64,000 bases of DNA from Pseudoalteromonas luteoviolacea DSM 6061 (GTDB taxonomy: Bacteria; Pseudomonadota; Gammaproteobacteria; Enterobacterales; Alteromonadaceae): assembly GCF_001625655.1 (NCBI RefSeq), contig NZ_AUYB01000125.1, positions 81,067 through 145,066 of the forward strand, given 5' to 3'. Shown here in pieces: positions 1 to 8,800 of the stretch. The position numbers and the translations under genes are program-made. The notes under the pieces are model-generated. The model was not told the origin of the DNA, ran no database searches, and saw only the letters and a list, made by a program, of their open reading frames with translations. Each line of letters begins with the position of its first letter. Position 1 is the stretch's first letter.

Positions 1-404
1 TCCGAATTATATCGTGCAAGTGCTGCTTCAAGTCGACGCACTGACTTGATCAGCTTATTGTCAGACTTATCTGCAATAATGATTACCTCTGCACTTTTGC
101 CCTCAGACATATGAACCGGATACTGCTCACTGATAACGAGCGTTATCGCCTTAACACCACTCGATTCACCATGGCTAATGTCCTGCCCCTCTAAATACCT
201 AACTAGGTTCGGCGCTCCATTTGCGTTTTCAATGGTAATCTCCAGCGCCTCAGGGGAGCTCAATTGCTTTAGCAGCACCGTAAACAACAAACACATGACG
301 ATAGGAGCGCCAATGGCATAGTACAACCCAGCCATAACAGAGCGCTTATCTCGACTTGCGTCTAGCATTTCTTTTTTATAGAGAATTCTGATTAAGTTCA
401 TCAT
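1..404 (-). CDS. ABC-2 type exporter permease (NatB-like), 5' part only
   Basis: This is the N-terminal part (about 134 codons) of a membrane permease that continues past the window edge. Its ATG (404-402) overlaps the TGA of the upstream ATPase gene (403-401), with a second in-frame ATG directly after. The translation begins MMNLIRILYKKEMLDASRDK. A membrane helix follows at about residues 22-45, and then a soluble, probably extracytoplasmic segment. An amphipathic start, one early helix and a large extracytoplasmic loop are typical of NatB/ABC-2 permeases. Coupling to the ATPase gene supports one exporter complex. The substrate cannot be read from the sequence. Confidence 0.75.
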   Translation of the reverse strand, partial: MMNLIRILYKKEMLDASRDKRSVMAGLYYAIGAPIVMCLLFTVLLKQLSSPEALEITIENANGAPNLVRYLEGQDISHGESSGVKAITLVISEQYPVHMSEGKSAEVIIIADKSDNKLIKSVRRLEAALARYNS

Positions 405-1135
405 GCAGCCAATCCTTCATCAGATCCGATCAAAGTAATAAATGCTTCTTCCAGCGAGTCTTTTTGAGTCTTGTCACAGAGCTCCTGTGGAGACCCTTCG
501 GCAACAACCTTGCCTTTTACCATAACCACAACGTGATCACACAGAGCCGCAACTTCTTGCATAACATGGCTTGAGAATAAAACGCAGTGACCCTGCTCCT
601 TTAACATCAGTAATAAGTCTCTTAAAATTCTTGTGCTCATCACGTCTAGTCCACGAGTCGGCTCGTCCAAAATAATATTTGTTGGCTTGTGTACAATTGC
701 TTGGGCAAGCGCTGTTTTCATTCTCTGCCCTTGCGAAAAGCCTTGGCACTTTCGGTCTGCAATATCATTCATTTGCAGTTTATTCAGCACGTTTTGTGTT
801 GCTGATTTGGCATCTTGAACACTCATTCCACTTAACTGGGCAAAAAACTGAACATACTCTCTTGGTGTAAGGCGTTCATACAATCCGCACGGATCAGGGA
901 ATAAACCCAGCTGCTGTTTTGCCGACATAGGATCGACTGCTACATTCACATCATCTATTTTGGCTTCCCCACTGTCGGCTTGAAGCAAGCCAAATACAGT
1001 TCGCAAACACGTCGTTTTACCAGCGCCATTAGGACCGAGTAAGCCGGTAATCTTGCCATTTTCAGCTTTAAAGCTAAGGCCATTCAAGGCTTGAACATTA
1101 GCGATGGTTTTTCTCAGTTCAGTAACTTCTATCAT
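401..1135 (-). CDS. ABC transporter ATP-binding protein (NatA-like)
   Basis: This is the ATPase subunit of an ABC-2 exporter of about 244 residues, a usual length. Walker A GPNGAGKTT lies near residues 34-42, the signature FSQGQ near 133, Walker B IILDEP near 155 and the switch His in SSHVMQE near 187. I start it at ATG 1135. A GAGGAG Shine-Dalgarno ends 5 bases upstream, whereas the in-frame GTG at 1138 is too close to it. The start overlaps the stop of the upstream hydrolase gene (TGATG), and the gene's own stop overlaps the permease start. The three genes are therefore translationally coupled. The NatA/CcmA-like family covers Na+, drug and lipid export, so the substrate is open. Confidence 0.9.
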   Translation of the reverse strand: MIEVTELRKTIANVQALNGLSFKAENGKITGLLGPNGAGKTTCLRTVFGLLQADSGEAKIDDVNVAVDPMSAKQQLGLFPDPCGLYERLTPREYVQFFAQLSGMSVQDAKSATQNVLNKLQMNDIADRKCQGFSQGQRMKTALAQAIVHKPTNIILDEPTRGLDVMSTRILRDLLLMLKEQGHCVLFSSHVMQEVAALCDHVVVMVKGKVVAEGSPQELCDKTQKDSLEEAFITLIGSDEGLAA

Positions 1136-2634
1136 CACAGCTCCTCGCTACTACTTTGGCTTACCACAGGGCCATTTATGTTCATGAAATACTGCTTTGT
1201 GTTGTCTTTGTTAAGGCACTCAGCATTAAGTTCTTCAACACTAGCTGAATCAATAAACTGACCAATTATTTTATTTGCACAGGTCTGCGATGCAACACCA
1301 TGTGTGGCTGTGGGAGCCACTAAGTGTTTTGCATTGCCCATAGCTACCATTGCAAGTTCAGCCCAACTTGGTGGTGTTGCTGGATCTAACCCTCCTGACA
1401 AGAGTAAGACTGGAGTATCTGTTTTGAGAGGTTGGTAAAAAGCTGGATCTACAGGCTTAACTTGCCACAGGGGGCAACTTGCATCCAACGACTCAATCAT
1501 CAGTCGCCCAAAGTATGATTGGCTAAATTCTTGTCTATTTTCTTTACTTAAATTCGGCCAATCTTCACCGCACGTAATCGCGCTGTGCATTCCCATAGCA
1601 ATGGCCCCGAAGGTATTTTCATTCCCCAACAAACCAACCAAGGGGATATAATTACCCTTGTATGCAGAGTCAATCACCAAAGGAACAAGCGCTCTGCTCG
1701 TATGGCCATACAAAGCCATGCGAATAACGCCACGCAATTTGCTCTCAGTAAGCGTAAGATCTATTGCTTCAAAAGTACGTGGATGCCTTACGGATACCTT
1801 TACAGGTGATTCTTGTAGCTTATTAATTAGCTCATGATAGTCACTCGATAAGCTAGGGTATTGTAATTTACAGGTTGTATCTTCAGCACATCGTTGAAAT
1901 AACGCGTCGAGAGAATCATCAATTGCCTCTCCAATTGCCACTAAACTTTGCTGCATTGGCACAACACCGTCTAATACTGCCGTTGCTACGGAGTTTGGGT
2001 ATTGACGCATATACTCTTGAGCGATGCGAGTACCATAAGAGGCACCGTACAGATGAAGTGTCTCATAACCCAATGCAATTCTTACCGCTTCAAAATCACT
2101 GGCCGCAGCAACAGTTGTAAAATGGGATAAATCTATCTTAAGTTTGCGTTTGCAGGCTTCTGTTTCTTCTTCTGCCAGTTTAAAAAGCGAGACAGCCTGA
2201 TCATTGAAAGCAAACTGCTCTTCTAAACTGTCTGCGTCGCATTGAAGTAACTGAGATTTACCCGTCCCCCTTTGGTCTACCAAGATAATATCTCGATTCT
2301 CTCTCGCATAACGAAGGTTACGTGCGAATATTGCTGCGACTTCAATTGCAGATTGACCGGGGCCACCAGCAAAAGCAAGTACAGCCTCAGTTGGCTTTGT
2401 TTCTTTGATTGCAGGGATCACTGCAAAATGAATTTCGATTGATTCATTGTTTTCTTTTTTTGACAGTGGTTGCTCTATAGAGCCACACATTAGCCTGTCT
2501 TCGAGGCCGTCAACATAACAAGGTGTGAGTAAGTTATTGTTTTGTTTTGCATTCGAGAGGCCGGAACACGCGATGGCAAGTGGAATTAAGCCAAACCGAA
2601 TCAGCTTAAAGAGCGGGTTGCCGTACTTATTCAT
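1135..2634 (-). CDS. Secreted TAP-like alpha/beta hydrolase (peptidase family S33-like)
   Basis: This is a hydrolase of about 499 residues with an N-terminal export signal; the stretch LAIAC could be a lipobox. It has the oxyanion-hole motif GGPGQS, the motif VDQRGTGKS, the nucleophile elbow GASYG (Ser nucleophile), and a C-terminal TAP-like region with an Asp (SGGLDPATP) and a His (ATHGV) to complete a triad. These are features of proline-iminopeptidase-like and tripeptidyl-aminopeptidase-like enzymes. I chose ATG 2634, which has AAGGAAA about 7 bases upstream, over the upstream TTG at 2658. It is first in an operon with the ABC exporter. Peptidase activity is a family expectation; an esterase role is possible. 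Confidence 0.82.
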   Translation of the reverse strand: MNKYGNPLFKLIRFGLIPLAIACSGLSNAKQNNNLLTPCYVDGLEDRLMCGSIEQPLSKKENNESIEIHFAVIPAIKETKPTEAVLAFAGGPGQSAIEVAAIFARNLRYARENRDIILVDQRGTGKSQLLQCDADSLEEQFAFNDQAVSLFKLAEEETEACKRKLKIDLSHFTTVAAASDFEAVRIALGYETLHLYGASYGTRIAQEYMRQYPNSVATAVLDGVVPMQQSLVAIGEAIDDSLDALFQRCAEDTTCKLQYPSLSSDYHELINKLQESPVKVSVRHPRTFEAIDLTLTESKLRGVIRMALYGHTSRALVPLVIDSAYKGNYIPLVGLLGNENTFGAIAMGMHSAITCGEDWPNLSKENRQEFSQSYFGRLMIESLDASCPLWQVKPVDPAFYQPLKTDTPVLLLSGGLDPATPPSWAELAMVAMGNAKHLVAPTATHGVASQTCANKIIGQFIDSASVEELNAECLNKDNTKQYFMNINGPVVSQSSSEEL

Positions 2635-2904
2635 TAATGGTTTCCTTATTAAAATCAACAGCTTTTATTAAATTAAAGCTGCAGATACATGAGTGTATTA
2701 CTCAAGTAATACAATGGTCGTTAGAATAGAGCCGGAGGATTTGCGTGTCAACAATAAGCGTCCCCGTATAAACTACATTTGTATTGCGCCTGCAAAGCGG
2801 AAATACACTATCGGATATGCTTGAAGTTAAACAGGTTTCACGGAAGAGAATAAAAATCAAATGTGAGTGTAATGATTGAGTACGACAATAATACTACAAA
2901 ATAA

Positions 2905-2927
2905 AAAGGCCAGCTAATGCTGGCCCT
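2905..2927 (-). terminator. Rho-independent terminator of topA
   Basis: A perfect 7-bp stem GGCCAGC/GCTGGCC (2908-2914 and 2919-2925) with a TAAT loop is followed on the minus strand by a T run. It lies 8 bases beyond the topA stop. The rest of 2659-2904 is the AT-rich leader of the hydrolase operon; I see no gene in it. Confidence 0.88.
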
Positions 2928-2932
2928 TGATG

Positions 2933-5566
2933 CTATTTTTTACGCTTTTTCTCTTCTTCGACCCATTTTCCTTCAACGTATGTTGCCTTCCAGCCTGTAG
3001 CCTTGCCGTCAACTTCCGTCATGACATATTGAGATTTAGTTTTGCGAGAATATCTCACTACTGCCAAATTACCATCGCTGTCTTTTTCTGGAGCGTCTGC
3101 TAAGTAATAAAACTTAGGAGAAATGCGATCTCTAAATCGTTTCAACTCTGCAACTTTTGGCGCCCTTGTCTCTCGAGATTTAGGGAACGTGTGTGCAGCT
3201 AAGAAAATTCCAGAGGCACCATCTCTTAATACAAAGTGTGCTTCTGATTTTTCACACTCTAATTCAGGAAGTGGAACCGGGTCCTCTTTCGGTGGCGCAG
3301 GCTCACCACTTTTCAGTAGCTTACGGGTATTCTTACAATCTTCATTAGTACACCCAAAATATTTACCAAAGCGGCCAGATTTAAGCTGCATGTCAGAACT
3401 ACATTTATCACACTCAATAACTGGGCCATCATAGCCTTTAATCTTAAATGTGCCCTGCTCAACAATGTATCCGTCACATGCTGGGTTGTTACCACAAACA
3501 TGTATTTTGCGAGTTTCGTCAATCAAGTACGAATCCATGGCGGTTTCACACTTAGGACAACGCTTCTTCTGTCTTAGACTTTCCGTCTCTGCATCTTCAG
3601 CATCCGTATCAATAGCTTCATCACCAGAGATTAAGTTCATGGTTGTAGTACAGCGCTCTTTCGGAGGGAGACTATATCCAGTACAACCAAGGAAAACGCC
3701 AGTCGATGCTGTACGAATGCCCATTTTTCTGCCACACGTTGTACAGTCAATATCTGTTTCGACCATCACGTTTTGGCGCATCCCACCATCGGCTTCTTCT
3801 TTTCCAGCTAACTCTAGTTGCCCAGAGAAATCTGCATAAAACTTATCTAAAACTTGAGTCCACTCGCGCTCGCCCTCAGCGATATCATCAAGGCGGCCTT
3901 CCATCTTAGCGGTAAAATCAAAGTTCATCAGGTCATTGAAGTTCTCAACAAGCCTATCTGTAACGATTTCTCCCATTTTCTCGGCAAAGAAACGTCTATT
4001 CTCTACTCGAACGTAGCCACGTTCCTGAATCGTAGAAATAATTGCAGCATAAGTTGAAGGGCGACCGATGCCACGCTTTTCTAATTCTTTTACTAAGCTA
4101 GCTTCGCTGAACCTTGCTGGTGGCTTGGTAAAGTGTTGTTTAGGATCTAAAGTCACCAAATCAACATTATCACCAACCGACACGGCTGGTAGCGCTTGCT
4201 CTTCTTCACTCTTCTTACGCACAGCTGGTTGCACTTTAGTCCAACCATCGAAGCGTAATACACGACCACGTGCTTTGAGGGTGTAATCATTCGCGCCAAC
4301 AGTAATATTGGTCAAATCATATTCTGCTGGTGTCATTTGACACGCAACAAACTGACGCCAAATTAGCTCATATAGCTTCTTCGCATCAGCATCAACCCCT
4401 TCAACGTGACCTGAAAGAACATTTACATCAGAGGGTCTGATTGCTTCGTGCGCTTCTTGAGCATTGCCCTTAGCGCTATACTTGATAGGCGCTTCAGGCA
4501 AGTACTTGTCACCAAAATTACCTTGAATGTAGTCTCTACACATTTCAACCGCATCATTTGATAAATTGGTTGAATCTGTACGCATATAAGTGATGTAACC
4601 AGCTTCATATAGGCGCTGTGCGAGCATCATTGTCTTCTTCACGCCATAGCCAAGTCGCGTACTTGCAGCTTGTTGCATCGTTGACGTAATAAAAGGAGCA
4701 CTTGGCTTGCTTTTACTCGGCTTCTCTTCAACTTTAACAACTGAGAGACTTGCCTTTTCGATATCTGCAACCGCCTGCAAAGCTTGCTGTTCGTTAACAG
4801 GCTTAAATGCTTGGCCTTGATATTTAGTAACGGCAAAGCGCACATCTGTCGTTGCTAGCTTAGTGTCTGCGTGAATGTCCCAAAACTCTTCAGGGATAAA
4901 TGCTTTGATTTCTCTTTCACGTTCAACTAACAGCCTCACAGCTACGGATTGCACACGACCTGCCGACAAACCTCTTGCGACTTTTTGCCACAATAATGGT
5001 GATACCATAAAGCCAACAACACGGTCTAGGAATCGTCTAGCTTGCTGCGCATACACCATATCAGTATTTAACTGGCCCGGTGCCTCAAACGCTTGGGTGA
5101 TCGCATTTTTGGTTATCTCGTTAAAGACTACACGTTTATACTTTGATGCATCGCCGCCAATGATCTCTTCAAGGTGCCATGCAATTGCTTCTCCCTCTCT
5201 ATCCAAATCGGTTGCGAGATAGATATGATCTGCATCTTGCGCTAGCTTAGTCAGCTCTTGAACAACTTTTTCTTTACCTGGTAGCACTTCATAATGTGGC
5301 TCCCACCCTTTTTCCGGGTCGATCCCCATTCTTGCAACTAAATTGGCGTAGTCTTTTTGCTTACGATATGCCGCTTTTTCTTCTGGCGACATTTTGCGAA
5401 CTTCAGCCGGAGATTTGGTTGCAACGCCTTTGGTTTTACCAGCCCCTGACGTTGGTAGATCACGAACATGACCTACACTGGATTTAACAATGTAGTCTTT
5501 TCCCAAATACTTATTAATAGTTTTGGCCTTTGCGGGAGACTCTACGATTACTAGCGATTTGCCCAT
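2933..5566 (-). CDS. topA: DNA topoisomerase I
   Basis: This is a type IA topoisomerase of 877 residues (E. coli TopA has 865) that relaxes negative supercoils. The Toprim domain begins at the N-terminus (LVIVESPAKAK) and carries the acidic DLDREGEAIAWHL motif near 120. The catalytic Tyr sits in YITYMRTDS at about residue 328, and the RxGIGRPSTYA motif is present. The C-terminal third has three zinc-ribbon units with paired cysteines (CTTCGRKMG, CPKCETAMD, CDKCSSDMQ), then a fourth degenerate Topo-C repeat and a basic tail. It is monocistronic with its own terminator. Confidence 0.98.
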   Translation of the reverse strand: MGKSLVIVESPAKAKTINKYLGKDYIVKSSVGHVRDLPTSGAGKTKGVATKSPAEVRKMSPEEKAAYRKQKDYANLVARMGIDPEKGWEPHYEVLPGKEKVVQELTKLAQDADHIYLATDLDREGEAIAWHLEEIIGGDASKYKRVVFNEITKNAITQAFEAPGQLNTDMVYAQQARRFLDRVVGFMVSPLLWQKVARGLSAGRVQSVAVRLLVEREREIKAFIPEEFWDIHADTKLATTDVRFAVTKYQGQAFKPVNEQQALQAVADIEKASLSVVKVEEKPSKSKPSAPFITSTMQQAASTRLGYGVKKTMMLAQRLYEAGYITYMRTDSTNLSNDAVEMCRDYIQGNFGDKYLPEAPIKYSAKGNAQEAHEAIRPSDVNVLSGHVEGVDADAKKLYELIWRQFVACQMTPAEYDLTNITVGANDYTLKARGRVLRFDGWTKVQPAVRKKSEEEQALPAVSVGDNVDLVTLDPKQHFTKPPARFSEASLVKELEKRGIGRPSTYAAIISTIQERGYVRVENRRFFAEKMGEIVTDRLVENFNDLMNFDFTAKMEGRLDDIAEGEREWTQVLDKFYADFSGQLELAGKEEADGGMRQNVMVETDIDCTTCGRKMGIRTASTGVFLGCTGYSLPPKERCTTTMNLISGDEAIDTDAEDAETESLRQKKRCPKCETAMDSYLIDETRKIHVCGNNPACDGYIVEQGTFKIKGYDGPVIECDKCSSDMQLKSGRFGKYFGCTNEDCKNTRKLLKSGEPAPPKEDPVPLPELECEKSEAHFVLRDGASGIFLAAHTFPKSRETRAPKVAELKRFRDRISPKFYYLADAPEKDSDGNLAVVRYSRKTKSQYVMTEVDGKATGWKATYVEGKWVEEEKKRKK

Positions 5567-5784
5567 ATTTGCCTATTTTGACTAATTCTGTCTGTTGTGC
5601 CCTATTGGGCGTTATTATTTATAGGTATATCCACAAACACCTATTGTTACAAGCTTTTCATTCCAACTTTTATCTGAACAGTGATTAATTAAGCAATTTT
5701 TGCTCTAAATTTATTCAACTGCTTATCTGGACTTGTTAAAAAGGCGAATATAGCGGATATGTGAGGAAATTCAAGCGTTAATAA

Positions 5785-5810
5785 AAAAGGGCCCTAAAAA
5801 AGGCCCTTTT
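5785..5810 (-). terminator. Terminator of the Ig-repeat lipoprotein gene
   Basis: The inverted repeat AAGGGCC/GGCCCTT (5787-5793 and 5802-5808) has flanking A and T tracts and lies 13 bases past the stop of the minus-strand gene. The upstream stretch 5567-5784 is topA leader and shows no gene. Confidence 0.85.
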
Positions 5811-5822
5811 GTTTATTCAAAT

Positions 5823-8800
5823 TTAACCATTATCTCGAATAGTTATAGTCTTTGTCCGCACAATCGTTTCCCCATCATTCAATGGATCTGGGATTGTAAA
5901 CGTTACAATTAAGTTTCCTTCAGTAAGGTTGTTAGCAGCGTTTTCTGGCGTGACACGAACGACGGCTTTCCCTCTCTCGACACCGCCACTTGCGTACACC
6001 GTGCCAACTAACTCCTGAACAGTAGTCAAGCCATTTTCAGTCGTGATATTGACTGTTGTGCCTTCTGGCAAACTATTTCCATACAGATCTGAATAATAAA
6101 TCTCAACAGTTACTTGCTCTGTTTCATTGTTGCCATCACCATCAAAATCGCTCAGTACAATTTCATTGATATCACAATAGTCTGCACTTTCTGTTGCCTC
6201 TAATCCAAGCAACCCTGCAACAGGCATCAAAACATTGTTTCCGTCTACAACACCAGGCGGGTTAACGCAATCAGCACCAGAAATGTGCGATTTATTTACG
6301 ACAAATCGCGCATATACAACATCACTTGATGCGACAATTTCGAACTGTTTGCGAATATCAACTAAATCCTTACTACACGCACCAGCTGTCTCTGCTGCTT
6401 CTCCACAAAGTAACCCGTTGTATATCCCAGTGGTTGGATCAGCAGGAACCCCATCATATAACCCATTGTTATTTGCATCTAAGAAAGTTTCGTTGTGTCC
6501 ACCATTACTTAGCGTTGGTTCACAAGGGTCATTTTCAACACCATTGCTGGCATCACATTCTACAGAGTCAAAAACCCCGTTTTGGTTGAAATCAATAAAG
6601 GCTTCTGGCAAATCGTCATTAAGCGGCTGGAACTCACCAATATCAAAAATACCGTTTGTTCTAGTTACTGTGTCAGATGAAGGTTTATCGTGGAAGTTCT
6701 CCTGACCTTTGGTCGAAGCCAAAATTGTCACACGTGCCCCTCTTACAACTGTTCGAGTACCACCACCAGGTAAATCTACTTGAGTGGGGAAATCGCCAAT
6801 ACATGGTACTGGTTGACCTTGGTAAGTGTCGCAAACATCACTTATCTTGTTTTCCCACTTATCTTCGGTAAATGGCAAAGTACCTTGTGCACGCCATTGC
6901 ACCTGACACACACCACGTTCTGCAAAACATTGATAAGTTTCCGCGCCACCAGTGCCATCGATGTTACCAACAACGCCACTCTCTGCCAGCACGTTTGCAG
7001 CAAGGTCATCTCTTGTTAATTGATTAAACTGATCGCCAAAAAAGACGCTAATATTAGTAAATACACCAACATAGTTTTGTGCATTAAGAATTGTCGTAGC
7101 GGGCGCGGCATCAAAACTATCTTGATCAGGTACGCCAGACGATAAAATTACGCCAGACGAAACAGCATTTACTTGTTCATCACCAGGAATTAAGGAGAAA
7201 CTGGTAATACCATCAGGTAACTCACAGAATTTCAACGTTGGATCAGCTGCACATTGCGTGATTTTAGACTGCCAACACGTAGGGAACTGATTATTCAGCG
7301 CCGCTTCCGCTATTTTATCGTCTGGCAGATAACACGCTTCTACAACTAACGCACCAGGTATAACTCCTCCTTCAATGAGTGTCTTAACTTGACCATCACC
7401 ATCGGTGTTACCTTTATACGTGGTTAAATCTGCTCTGCCGGTTAAATCTGCAAACCTAAATTCCACCTGTTTTTGCATTAACGGTCGGTTATCAGTGTCT
7501 ATCAACTCAAACGTAATTTCAGAGGTCACTGCAACGCTACCCGTTGCAGGAGGTAAACCTATAAAACGGTTGCTTGCGCTGACATATTTTAAAGATTGCA
7601 CCGGAGCATCATTTACGAAGAAATTATAAGAGGCAGGATCGGCAGCTGAAATACTCGCCGTAATCGTATCACTGCCTTTACAGCCGCTCGCCCTGTATGT
7701 TGAACTTGCAACACCTCTTTGAGTACGTACAGGGTTATCCAGCGAAGCTAATGGGTCACTAGGCTGTTGACTTACACAAACAGAGGAAAAACCAACATCA
7801 ACAGGTTGTGTATAAAGTGAACTTTCTGCGAAATCACTTTGGGTGAAAACTTTAGCTGTAATAATGAAACTGTCGCCTGACTCTAACTCAGGTAGTGTCT
7901 GACCTGGCGTGGTCGACGCGGGTAAATTGGCAGTCAATTGAAGGTACAGTTCTTGGATACCCACCGTAAAGTTTTCTGCAGCGGTTTCACCATCAAACGA
8001 GACAGTGACAGTACCAGCACCATCGCTATCTCCAGGTTGCAGCTTTAACAAAGCAATGCCATTTACATCCGTGAGAACTTTACCTGAATTAGGTAAAACC
8101 TGACCTTTATCGCTCACTACTTCAATTATTTGATTATCTATTTCTTTGCCATCGCTGGTGATTTTTCCTAGTTTAATAAACAATTCAGGGATCACACTTG
8201 AATCAACGCTGGTCACTTCTGTACACCCACCAGCAACAGGATCAATTTCATTCTCAGGGTCATTTCTGACAGCATCCCATCCCTCATTACAGCCAGTAAG
8301 CAGTCGAATATCAAAGCTATAATTACCATCGTTAACGACGGCATCACCTACTGAGTGGAATATCACGTCATTCGTACGCAAGCCCTCATATTCGGCATAA
8401 ACTTGTCCAACACCACTTACCGTTGTAGCCAAAAGCCCTACTTGAGCTTGACCTAATGCATTTGTTTCAGCGCGCCCACTTTGAGGATTCATCGTTGCAA
8501 CATTGTCAACTGTGAATGTAACTAATGCATTTGGTACCGGCGAGCCATCTTGTGTCAGCGACGCAATTACGGTTCCAGGATTTGTCCTAGAAATTTGGTT
8601 GTTTACATTAATATCGTTATTTGATTGATCTTTTATCGAGTCAATTACTAATAACAAACCACCGTCGCCAGCACTTTCAAAATTAAAGTTTCGAGAAACA
8701 GTTTCACCACTAGAGGAAGTAAATGTTGCTGTAATGGTACCAGCTCCTTTTACAGAGTTATCTCGCAAAATAATAGTGGCTACGCCTTGCGCATTAGTGA

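Noticed and set aside
6235..6705. 156-codon plus-strand frame
   Set aside because: It is antisense to the C-terminal half of the Ig-repeat lipoprotein and has no ribosome site or known motif.
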